Below are positions 1 to 5,881 of a DNA stretch of 7,224 nucleotides, piece by piece. Source of the stretch: Chloroflexota bacterium (lineage in GTDB: Bacteria; Chloroflexota; Limnocylindria; Limnocylindrales; CSP1-4); the NCBI GenBank assembly GCA_013696275.1, contig JACCYW010000418.1:1-7224 (forward strand). The letters are read 5' to 3'. The stretch's first letter is position 1, and every line of letters starts with the position of its first letter. The notes under the pieces are model-generated. The model did no database searches. It saw nothing but the letters and a program-made list of their open reading frames with translations, and was not told where the DNA came from. A program made the position numbers and the translations under genes.

Positions 1-1586
1 TCTTGGTGGCGCACGATCTCGACCGCATGGGCGTGTCCCAACCGGGAGTCGAAAGGCTCGGCAGTGGTCACCTGATGCCCGCGTGCACTGATGCCCTGGG
101 CGACGCCATCCGCGAAAAGCGGCTCGAGCAGGGTCCGCGATGGGGGTCCCAGGTGGTGCTCCACATCTGCCGCCCAGCGCGGTGCCGCGACGGCTGTGGC
201 GATGTCCAGTCCGCCATCGACCACATCGGAGACGAACTGTGCAAAGACCTGAGGCTGGATCTCGCCGCCCATCGATCCGTGGGCGATCCAGGCTCGTCCA
301 TCCCGCAGCAGCATGCCTGGGGTCAGCGTATGCACGGTGCGCTTGCCGGGCGCCAGCGCGTTGATATGGCTCCCATCCAGTCGGAAGAAGGCGCCCCGAT
401 TCTGGAAGGCGATGCCCGTCTCCGGGTCGACCAGCCCTGAGCCGAAACCGGCGTAGTTAGACTCGATGAGGCTGACCAGCCCGCCCCACCGGTCGGCTGT
501 GGCCAGGTAGATCGTCCCGCCGCCACGCGGCAGGGAGGTCGGCGTCGGTCGTGCGGCGTGATCTCCCGAGATGGCGCCCGCCACGTCCCGCGCATGGCCC
601 CGGTCCAGTAGCCAGGCCAGCGCGTCTGGTCGCATGGCGGCCGGATCGGTCAGGTAGGCATCCCGGTGCGCCAGTGTCGCCCGCGAGGCCTCGAGGCCCA
701 GATGTATCCAGCGCGGATCCGTGACGCCCTGCGGCCCGAAGGCGGACGGTGGCGGTGGGTCGAAGCAGGAGAGCACGTTCAGCAACTCCAGCGCGATAGG
801 CCCGCAGCTGTTGGGTGGGTGGCTGAGGGAGGTCACGCCGCGATACTCCGTGGCGATCGGCTCGTCCCAGTCCGAGCGATGCGCCTGGAAGTCGTCCATC
901 CTGAGGGGTGACCCGGCCGACTCCAGGTAGGACGCGCTCCTTTGCGCCAGGGCGCCTTCGTAGGCCGTCCCAAAGCCGTCGTCGGCCACTCGCTGGAGCG
1001 TCGCTGCCAGCCGTGGGAGTCGAACGATCTCGCCCGGGCGCCAGGCTCGAGCCGCGGGTCGGTAGATCTTGGCCCAGTCACCGTCCGTGCCGAAGACGCG
1101 CGCTGCCGACTCGATCGCCGCTGACCAGGCGCTGCTCGCCGCGAAGCCGTGCGCCAGGTCGATGGCCGGTGCCAGCAGCGCCGCCCAGGGAAGTCGACCG
1201 AACCGTTCGTGGGCCGTACCCCACGAGTGGATGGCCCCGGGGACCGTCACCGACCATGGACCTCGGACCGGCATCTCGGAGAGACCGGCCGAGGAGGCCG
1301 CCTCGATCGACGCACCGGCCGCCGATCGCCCGCTCCCGTTGAGGACAAGTGCTTTGGCTTCCGGCGGGTGCCAGATGATCCAGAAAGCGTCGCCGCCAAG
1401 GCCGCACATGTAACCCGTCACCACCGCTAGGGCCGCGTTGGTGGCGATGGCCGCGTCGACCGCTGAACCGCCCGCGCGCAGGATACAGATGCCGGCTCCG
1501 CTCGCCAGATGGTGCGGCGAGGCAACGGCGCCGTTCGCGCCACGAGCCAGGGTGGCGGGTACGAGCGCGGGCCGCTGAGCCGTCAC
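1..1586 (-). CDS. Gamma-glutamyltransferase family protein, YwrD-like (3' end cut by window edge)
   Basis: The reverse strand is open from GTG at 1586 to the left edge, giving 528 codons with the stop outside. The protein reads as an N-terminal nucleophile hydrolase of the gamma-glutamyltranspeptidase family. Near the N-terminus it has the ILRAGGSAVDAAIATNAAL stretch and then GLGGDAFW and LNGSGR. A PPNSCGP motif follows in the middle. The self-cleavage site is GGGTIYLATAD, with Thr358 as the predicted nucleophile and new N-terminus of the small subunit. SLIESNY, GFGSG, QNRGAFF and GSMGGEIQPQ follow. The family cleaves or transfers gamma-glutamyl groups, classically from glutathione, but relatives act on other acyl amides, so the substrate is open. 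No signal peptide is visible, so it is probably cytoplasmic, as in the short YwrD-type members of about 525 residues. GTG 1586 was chosen because AGGG lies 4 bases upstream and family homology begins soon after. It is divergent from the metE pair. Confidence 0.9.
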   Translation of the reverse strand, partial: MTAQRPALVPATLARGANGAVASPHHLASGAGICILRAGGSAVDAAIATNAALAVVTGYMCGLGGDAFWIIWHPPEAKALVLNGSGRSAAGASIEAASSAGLSEMPVRGPWSVTVPGAIHSWGTAHERFGRLPWAALLAPAIDLAHGFAASSAWSAAIESAARVFGTDGDWAKIYRPAARAWRPGEIVRLPRLAATLQRVADDGFGTAYEGALAQRSASYLESAGSPLRMDDFQAHRSDWDEPIATEYRGVTSLSHPPNSCGPIALELLNVLSCFDPPPPSAFGPQGVTDPRWIHLGLEASRATLAHRDAYLTDPAAMRPDALAWLLDRGHARDVAGAISGDHAARPTPTSLPRGGGTIYLATADRWGGLVSLIESNYAGFGSGLVDPETGIAFQNRGAFFRLDGSHINALAPGKRTVHTLTPGMLLRDGRAWIAHGSMGGEIQPQVFAQFVSDVVDGGLDIATAVAAPRWAADVEHHLGPPSRTLLEPLFADGVAQGISARGHQVTTAEPFDSRLGHAHAVEIVRHQ

Positions 1587-1708
1587 AACGCCCTGTGCGA
1601 TCGACCCGGCACCACGCCCGCTAGCTCCATGAGCGGATGATGCCCCACTCGTCCCACCAGGGTCAGGCGCACGAGATCCGATTCCATCGTACGATCAGGA
1701 TCACCCTG
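1587..1708. promoter_or_regulatory. Divergent intergenic region between ggt-like and metE-like genes
   Basis: This 122-base gap must carry promoters for both flanking genes. It contains a perfect 10-base palindrome, ATCGTACGAT, at 1686-1695, so that TACGAT (a TANNNT-type -10) is present on each strand. In the plus direction it would start transcripts near 1702, only a few bases before the ATG at 1709. In the minus direction it would give a leader of about 90 bases for the ggt-like gene. No convincing -35 hexamer was seen in either direction. The gap is too short for a cobalamin riboswitch and I see no SAM riboswitch-like fold. The palindrome could instead be a repressor site. These are pattern matches only. 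Confidence 0.35.
1697..1700 (+). promoter_or_regulatory. Ribosome binding site deciding the start of the first metE-like gene
   Basis: AGGA sits 8 bases before the ATG at 1709. The reading frame is open further upstream to an ATG at 1637, but those 24 extra residues look nothing like the family. The residues after 1709 begin directly with the family's first strand (LVGAYPR). The later start is therefore preferred. Confidence 0.55.
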
Positions 1709-2839
1709 ATGTTCGCAACACTCGTCGGCGCCTACCCGCGCACGCCCCTGGCTGGTCAGCCATTCCCGCTTCGAGCGGCGTATGGCCGGCTGGAGCGTGG
1801 TGAGATCGACGGCGCGGGCTTCCGCGAGGTGCAGGACGAGCTGGTTCGGGAACTGATGGGCGAGCAGATCGATGCGGGCATGGGCATCTTGACCGACGGC
1901 CAGGTCCGCTGGGAAGACGCTCAGACCGCTCTGACCCGCGGCCTGGAGGGGTTCGAGGCCACCGGACTGCTGCGCTATTTCGATACCAACACGTACTACC
2001 GCCAGCCGCGGGCAACGGGTGAGCCACGCTGGACCCAGCCCATCCTGGTCGATGACTGGCGCTTCGCTGACGGAGCCGCCCGCCAGGCAGCGACCGAGCG
2101 GGGTCTGCAGCCGCTGGCCGTCAAAGCCTGCTTGATCGGCCCATACACCCTTGCCCGGTTGTCCGATGCCGGCGACCTTGGGCGCGAGTCACTGACTCTG
2201 GCTCTGGCTGAAGCCCTGGGCCAGGAGGTGCGCGCGTTGGTCGAGGCGGGTGCTCCAGTGGTGCAGGTCGATGAGAACGCGCTCAGCCTCATCGGAGCCG
2301 ACGACGAGGCAGAGCGGAAGCTGGCCAGCGAAGCGCTCTCGCGCCTTACGTCAGCCCTGGACGGGCTCACCGAGCACCACCTCTGCCTGGCCGTGACGAT
2401 GGGTAGCGCCGAGCATGCCGGTCATGCCCTCCTCTTCGATCAGCCGTTCCATAGCTACCTCTTCGACCTCATCAAGGGTCCGGACAACTGGCGCCTCATC
2501 AGCTACGCACCGGCCGATCGAGGCATCGTGTGTGGCGTAGCCGACGCACGCAACACCGCGCGCGACGATGAGCCGGTGATGATCTGGGCGGGACGATACG
2601 CGGCGTCGCTCAACGGACGCGGTCGAGACAGGGTGGGACTGGCGCCGTCCACCGGCCTGGAGTATCTGCCCCGCGACAGGGCCAGGGCCAAGATCCAGGC
2701 CCTCGGTGAGGCAGCGCGCAAGGCTGGCCTGGGCAAGGAAGCGCTCGGAACGGAGATCGACCCGCGCGCGGTGGATGCGCGATCCGCCGCCCTTGGACGT
2801 GTCGAGCGGCCCGCCAGCCGGGCAGGAGGCGCCTCATGA
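1709..2839 (+). CDS. MetE N-terminal-domain-like protein (zinc-free half of a split methionine synthase)
   Basis: The 376-residue product has the MetE/UROD-like barrel pattern. LVGAYPR is at 5-11, GILTDGQVRWED at 59-70, YFDTNTYYRQP at 90-100, CLIGPYTLARL at 141-151, VVQVDENAL at 184-192 and VGLAPSTGLEYLP at 309-321. The YFDTNTYY segment matches the WFNTNYHY segment of the N-terminal domain of full-length MetE better than anything in the catalytic domain. The zinc site is absent: the His-x-Cys position reads LCLAVTMGS (225-233), and the last Cys position is Thr315 in APSTGLE. In full-length MetE the N-terminal barrel helps bind methyl-folate, so a donor-binding or structural subunit is the likely role (inference). 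Arg22 falls about where MetE has a folate-tail-binding Lys, but this is a hand alignment. It overlaps the next gene by ATGA, implying co-translation. It could instead be a divergent paralogue with its own reaction. Confidence 0.8.
   Translation: MFATLVGAYPRTPLAGQPFPLRAAYGRLERGEIDGAGFREVQDELVRELMGEQIDAGMGILTDGQVRWEDAQTALTRGLEGFEATGLLRYFDTNTYYRQPRATGEPRWTQPILVDDWRFADGAARQAATERGLQPLAVKACLIGPYTLARLSDAGDLGRESLTLALAEALGQEVRALVEAGAPVVQVDENALSLIGADDEAERKLASEALSRLTSALDGLTEHHLCLAVTMGSAEHAGHALLFDQPFHSYLFDLIKGPDNWRLISYAPADRGIVCGVADARNTARDDEPVMIWAGRYAASLNGRGRDRVGLAPSTGLEYLPRDRARAKIQALGEAARKAGLGKEALGTEIDPRAVDARSAALGRVERPASRAGGAS
2824..2829 (+). promoter_or_regulatory. Strong Shine-Dalgarno of the second metE-like gene
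   Basis: A full AGGAGG lies 6 bases before the ATG at 2836, inside the end of the upstream gene. Together with the ATGA stop/start overlap (2836-2839) this gives both re-initiation and independent initiation, which would keep the two products at similar levels. It is the strongest ribosome binding site in the window. Confidence 0.8.
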
Positions 2840-3906
2840 CCAACGGCCTGTGGACCACTTCCGTCGGCTCGTTTCCCAAGCCGCCGGAGTTGCTAGCGGC
2901 CCGCACCGAGCATGCTGCAGGCCGGCTCTCGGACGATGATCTGTCTGCCCTGGAGCGCAGGGCGACGGAGGACTGGATCCGATTCCAGGAGTCGATCGGG
3001 GTCGACATCCTGGTCGATGGTGAGATGTATCGCGGCGACATGGCGACCTACTTCGCTGAGGAGCTCGAGGGGTTCGCCATCGGCGGCATCGTGCGCGCGT
3101 ATGGCAATCGCTATTACCGCAAGCCGATCGCGGTCGCGTCCGTGCGCCGTACGCACCCCATCACCGTCGAGATGTGGCGCTACGCCCAGTCACTCACGGA
3201 CAAGCCGGTCAAGGGGATGCTCACCGGGCCGTACACGATCGCCGACTGGAGCTTCGATGAGCACTACGGCTCGCGGCGTGAGTTCGTGCTGGACCTGGCC
3301 CACGCCATCCACGATGAGGCGATGGACCTGGCTGCGGCCGGCGCGCGCTTCGTCCAGATCGATGAGCCGGCAGCGTCGACGCGGATGGAGGAGCTGCCGC
3401 TCGTTGCGGAGGCGATGGGCATCGTCACCGATGGGCTGCCGGCCTATGCCATCACACACATCTGCTACGGCGACTTCATGCGCGCCTACCCGACCATGCT
3501 GGACATCCCGGTCGACCAGATCGACTTGGAGCTGACCAACTCCGACTTCGAACTCCTGGGTCGCTTTCGGGAGATCCCCTTCACCAAGCACGTCGGGCTG
3601 GGCGTGAGCGACGTCCACTCGCACCGTGTAGAGGCGGTCGATGAGGTGGTGCGGGGCATCAAGCTGGCGCTGGAGGTACTGCCACCCGAGTCGATCTTCG
3701 TCGATCCCGACTGCGGTCTCAAGACACGGACCGTGGACGAGGCACAGGCCAAGATGCGGGTCATCTCGGACGCCGTGGCCAAGGTCCGCGACGAGTTGGG
3801 CATCGGCTCGGCGCTTCCGGATGTCGGGCCGACGCCGGGACGGAACGCTGGCGTGCCCGTCGCAGTGGCATCGAACGCTACGGAGACCGAGCCGGCCCTG
3901 CCGTAG
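2836..3906 (+). CDS. metE: Core MetE: catalytic, zinc-binding half of cobalamin-independent methionine synthase
   Basis: The 356-residue product matches the C-terminal catalytic domain of MetE, which moves a methyl group to the thiol of zinc-bound homocysteine. All four expected zinc ligands are visible: His208 and Cys210 in THICYGDF, Glu232 in LELTNSDFELL, and Cys293 in VDPDCGLKTR. Homocysteine-site residues also appear: Ser12 in VGSFP, Glu63 in VDGEMYRGDM, and Asp176 in QIDEPA. Trp138 in MLTGPYTIADWSF sits where full-length MetE has the tryptophan that stacks on the folate pterin. The length is about half of classical MetE (about 750), as in archaeal and some bacterial core-MetE enzymes. 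Methyl donors in that group include methyl-corrinoids rather than folates. Residues from about 325 on form a Gly/Pro/Ala-rich tail not needed by the fold. Epoxyalkane:CoM transferase is a related family, but the intact His-Cys-Glu-Cys set and the partner gene favour methionine synthase. Confidence 0.88.
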   Translation: MTNGLWTTSVGSFPKPPELLAARTEHAAGRLSDDDLSALERRATEDWIRFQESIGVDILVDGEMYRGDMATYFAEELEGFAIGGIVRAYGNRYYRKPIAVASVRRTHPITVEMWRYAQSLTDKPVKGMLTGPYTIADWSFDEHYGSRREFVLDLAHAIHDEAMDLAAAGARFVQIDEPAASTRMEELPLVAEAMGIVTDGLPAYAITHICYGDFMRAYPTMLDIPVDQIDLELTNSDFELLGRFREIPFTKHVGLGVSDVHSHRVEAVDEVVRGIKLALEVLPPESIFVDPDCGLKTRTVDEAQAKMRVISDAVAKVRDELGIGSALPDVGPTPGRNAGVPVAVASNATETEPALP

Positions 3907-4002
3907 GCACCTGCGGTCTCCTCCAGGCGCTGCGCGTCGGCCCGGTCGCCCGGTCGTCGATCGGTCGACTTACTGGTACGGAACCGCACCATCAGTGAAC
4001 AG

Positions 4003-4023
4003 CGCAGGGCGTCGGGCCCTGCG
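4003..4023 (+). terminator. Hairpin downstream of the metE pair, possible terminator
   Basis: CGCAGGGC (4003-4010) pairs perfectly over 8 bases with GCCCTGCG (4016-4023) around the 5-base loop GTCGG. No run of T follows, so it is not a textbook intrinsic terminator. It lies about 97 bases after the metE stop and before the -10-like element of the next gene, a sensible place for a transcript end or a 3' end-stabilising structure. Confidence 0.35.
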
Positions 4024-4052
4024 ATGCGTCCCCAGCACCCTCACGCCTGGCG

Positions 4053-4058
4053 TACGCT
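4053..4058 (+). promoter_or_regulatory. -10-like element for leaderless start of the methyltransferase gene
   Basis: TACGCT fits TANNNT and ends 6 bases before the ATG at 4065, which would put the transcription start at or next to the A of the start codon. No Shine-Dalgarno sequence is present in front of this ATG. No -35 element was recognised. Confidence 0.45.
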
Positions 4059-4064
4059 GCCGGC

Positions 4065-4931
4065 ATGATGCTGCGAGCTCCGGTACGACCGGACGCGACA
4101 CGGCCCACCGCCGCCGCAGCGCTTCGGGCCTGGGCGGCACGGGTGCGAGCTGACCGCGAACAGGTCGAGCGATGCCGCGAGATGGAGGACCCGTCGGACT
4201 TCTACGCACCGGTCGCCGGCCGTTTCCGGATGGATCCGCGACGAATGGGTGATCCGACGCTGGAGCTGCTGCGCGAGCTGGCGCAGGCGGGTGAGTCGTG
4301 GCTCGATATCGGGGCTGGCGGGGGACGCTTCGCGCTGCCATTGGCACTGGCGGCGAGCGAGGTCATCTGCGTCGAGCCGTCAAAGGCCATGGTCGGAGTG
4401 CTGCATGACGGCATGCAGGAACACCACATCGCCAACATCAGCGTCCTCCAGGACCGTTGGCCGCCATCCGATCCGTCCTCCGCACCCAGCGCGGACGTGG
4501 CCCTGATGGCCCATATCGGCTATGACATCGAGGCCATCGGGCCATTCCTGGATGCCGTCGAGACGGCAGCCGGGCGCCTGTGCATCGCGGTCATGGGTGA
4601 GGGAGCCATGACCACCGTGGCGACGCTCTTCTGGGAGCCCATCCACGGTGAGCCACGGGTCGCTCTGCCGGCCCTGCCTGAGCTGATGGCGCTGCTGGTC
4701 GCGCGCGGCAGGCTGCCGGAGATCCGGCTGGTCGAGCGCGCACCACCCACTTTCGATTCGATCGATGACCTGCTGGCGATGGGCCGTCGACAGCTGTGGG
4801 TCAGGCCAGACAGTATCAAGGATCGGCTGTTGAGCGAGCTCATCCGAGGGTCGGCCATCCAGCGCGAAGGTGGCTGGACGGTCGACCGGGCGACCTCGCG
4901 CATCGGGGTCGCTTCCTGGCTGCCGCGCTAG
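4065..4931 (+). CDS. Class I SAM-dependent methyltransferase, substrate unknown
   Basis: The 288-residue product has the Rossmann-fold SAM-binding core. Motif I is WLDIGAGGGRFALPLA (79-94). The acidic end of strand 2 is Glu104 in VICVEPSKAMV, which should hold the SAM ribose. A strand-4 region follows, ADVALMAHIGYDIEAIGPFL (143-162). About 75 residues precede motif I; they are Ala/Arg-rich and then helical, and include DFYAPVAGRF, a common substrate-side segment. The C-terminal part (from about 200) has no motif I can name. No membrane segment or signal peptide is seen. The start is the first of two adjacent ATGs at 4065 and 4068, chosen for its spacing from TACGCT. The gene follows the metE pair on the same strand but with its own apparent promoter, so a link through SAM and methionine is only suggestive. 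Confidence 0.85.
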   Translation: MMLRAPVRPDATRPTAAAALRAWAARVRADREQVERCREMEDPSDFYAPVAGRFRMDPRRMGDPTLELLRELAQAGESWLDIGAGGGRFALPLALAASEVICVEPSKAMVGVLHDGMQEHHIANISVLQDRWPPSDPSSAPSADVALMAHIGYDIEAIGPFLDAVETAAGRLCIAVMGEGAMTTVATLFWEPIHGEPRVALPALPELMALLVARGRLPEIRLVERAPPTFDSIDDLLAMGRRQLWVRPDSIKDRLLSELIRGSAIQREGGWTVDRATSRIGVASWLPR

Positions 4932-4946
4932 CCGAGGAAGCTCGGT
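4931..4946. terminator. Small hairpin between convergent genes
   Basis: CCGAG (4932-4936) and CTCGG (4941-4945) form a 5-base-pair stem with a GAAG loop, extendable by one G-T pair. It sits in the 27-base gap between two convergent genes, where a bidirectional terminator would be expected. The stem is short and no T run follows on either strand, so the call is weak. Confidence 0.3.
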
Positions 4947-4958
4947 CTCACGATCGCA

Positions 4959-5705
4959 TCAACCGACCGTGACGGTCTCGCCCGGCTCCGGGCTGAGCAC
5001 CTCGACATCCGCCAGGCCGCGGCCGGCCAACGCGCGACGCAGCTCATCGGGGGTACCTACCAGGACCGGGAACGTGCCGTAGTGGAGGGGCACCACCTTT
5101 CGTACCCCGAGCAGCCCGACCGCCATCGCCGCCGCGCCGGGGCCCATCGTATAGTGATCGCCGATGGGCAGGAATGCGACCTGGGGAGCATGCAGCTCCC
5201 GGATGATGGTCATGTCGCCGAAGACGTCCGTGTCGCCGGAGTGGTAGATGCGTGTGCCATCTTCCGCCCCGATCACGAAGCCAGCGGGGCTGCCAAGGTA
5301 CAGGCTTCGGTCGTCCTCCATGTCGCCAGCCGAGTGATCCGCCCGGACCATCGAGACACTCAGCCCTCGCGCGTCCATGGTCCCGCCGACGTTCATCCCG
5401 GTGACCTCCGCGGTCCCCTCGGGCAGGACGCGTCCCAGCCATAGCTGCATCTCGTGAACGCACGGCCAGGCCGGCTTCGTCCGCTTGGCGATGGTCACCG
5501 CGTCGCTCTGGTCGAGCTTGCCGATCTCACCTCCGAGGTGGTCGAAGTGGCCGTGCGTGACAAGCATCACATCGCAGGCGTCGATGTCGGCCGCAGCGCG
5601 TGGTGAGCGCGGGTTGCCCAACCATGGGTCTATCAGGATGCGCTTTTCGTTGAGCTCCAATTCGACCGCCGAGTGGCCGTACCAGGTGAACCGGAAAGAG
5701 GCCAT
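4959..5705 (-). CDS. UPF0173-type metal-dependent hydrolase (metallo-beta-lactamase fold)
   Basis: The 248-residue product begins FTWYGHSAVEL, the hallmark start of the UPF0173/YtkL-like family, followed by ILIDPWL. The metal-binding motif THGHFDHLGG gives His51, His53, Asp55 and His56. Further expected ligands are His124 (ADHSAG), Asp158 (HSGDTDVFGDM) and His208 (PLHYGTFP). PIGDHYTMGP (180-189) is also typical. The set is complete, so a dinuclear metal site and hydrolase activity are expected, but physiological substrates of this family are poorly known. It is cytoplasmic by appearance. The ATG at 5705 is supported by AAGGAAG 5 bases upstream on the minus strand (5711-5717 region). The gene is divergent from a second metallo-beta-lactamase-fold gene; the two are from different subfamilies and are not a recent duplication. 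Confidence 0.92.
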   Translation of the reverse strand: MASFRFTWYGHSAVELELNEKRILIDPWLGNPRSPRAAADIDACDVMLVTHGHFDHLGGEIGKLDQSDAVTIAKRTKPAWPCVHEMQLWLGRVLPEGTAEVTGMNVGGTMDARGLSVSMVRADHSAGDMEDDRSLYLGSPAGFVIGAEDGTRIYHSGDTDVFGDMTIIRELHAPQVAFLPIGDHYTMGPGAAAMAVGLLGVRKVVPLHYGTFPVLVGTPDELRRALAGRGLADVEVLSPEPGETVTVG

Positions 5706-5881
5706 GTCACTTCCTTCGACTCTCGGTACCCTTGCCTGCCGGCATGGGCACGCCGGCCTGGATACGCGTGTGACTGGCCGTCCCGCCGACCGACAGGGTG
5801 CCCCGATGCGCGGTGGCCACAGATCGACAGGATAAGGTCACGGCGCCGCCGATGATCGCGGCGGCCACCTATGATCCGCCG
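5706..5881. other. Divergent intergenic region between the two hydrolase genes
   Basis: These 176 bases carry the ribosome binding site of the minus-strand gene next to 5705 and, at the other end, the -10-like TATGAT of the plus-strand gene. On the minus strand TATCCT (5834 down to 5829) could be a -10 for the UPF0173 gene, giving a leader of roughly 115 bases. GCCGGC occurs at 5738-5743 and 5752-5757 and can form a 6-base-pair hairpin in that leader; its role is unknown. Confidence 0.35.
5870..5875 (+). promoter_or_regulatory. -10 element TATGAT for a leaderless start
   Basis: TATGAT differs from the TATAAT consensus by one base and ends 6 bases before the ATG at 5882, the same spacing as in front of the methyltransferase gene. 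This decides the start of the downstream gene: the earlier in-frame ATG at 5798 would place the promoter inside the gene and add 28 residues unlike the family. Confidence 0.6.

Larger units (their letters stand above)
3907..4064. other. Intergenic region after the metE pair
   Basis: This gap of 158 bases has no coding signal. It holds a tandem pair of CCCGGTCG (3941-3956) followed by another CGGTCG at 3962-3967, a GC-rich hairpin at 4003-4023, and the -10-like TACGCT that precedes the methyltransferase gene. The short repeats are probably incidental in such GC-rich DNA. Confidence 0.4.

Noticed and set aside
666..1430. Several overlapping open frames on the plus strand within the first 1.5 kb
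   Set aside because: They lie opposite the gamma-glutamyltransferase gene, read as Arg/Pro-rich sequence without motifs, and overlap one another. They are expected antisense shadows in GC-rich DNA.
1637..1708. Earlier ATG extending the first metE-like protein by 24 residues
   Set aside because: The extension does not resemble the family, while AGGA before 1709 and the family's first strand directly after it support the later start.
1587..1708. SAM or cobalamin riboswitch upstream of the metE pair
   Set aside because: The leader is too short for a cobalamin riboswitch and no paired-stem pattern of a SAM riboswitch was recognised.
3941..3967. Tandem CCCGGTCG repeat suggesting a repeat array or operator
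   Set aside because: Only two full copies and one partial copy of an 8-base unit in GC-rich intergenic DNA; chance is a sufficient explanation.
3486..3992. Minus-strand open frame of 168 codons overlapping the end of the catalytic metE half
   Set aside because: Low-complexity Ser/Arg/Thr-rich translation with no family resemblance, antisense to a well-supported gene.
5798..5881. Earlier ATG extending the glyoxalase II-like protein by 28 residues
   Set aside because: The extra residues are unlike the family and the TATGAT promoter element would fall inside the gene.
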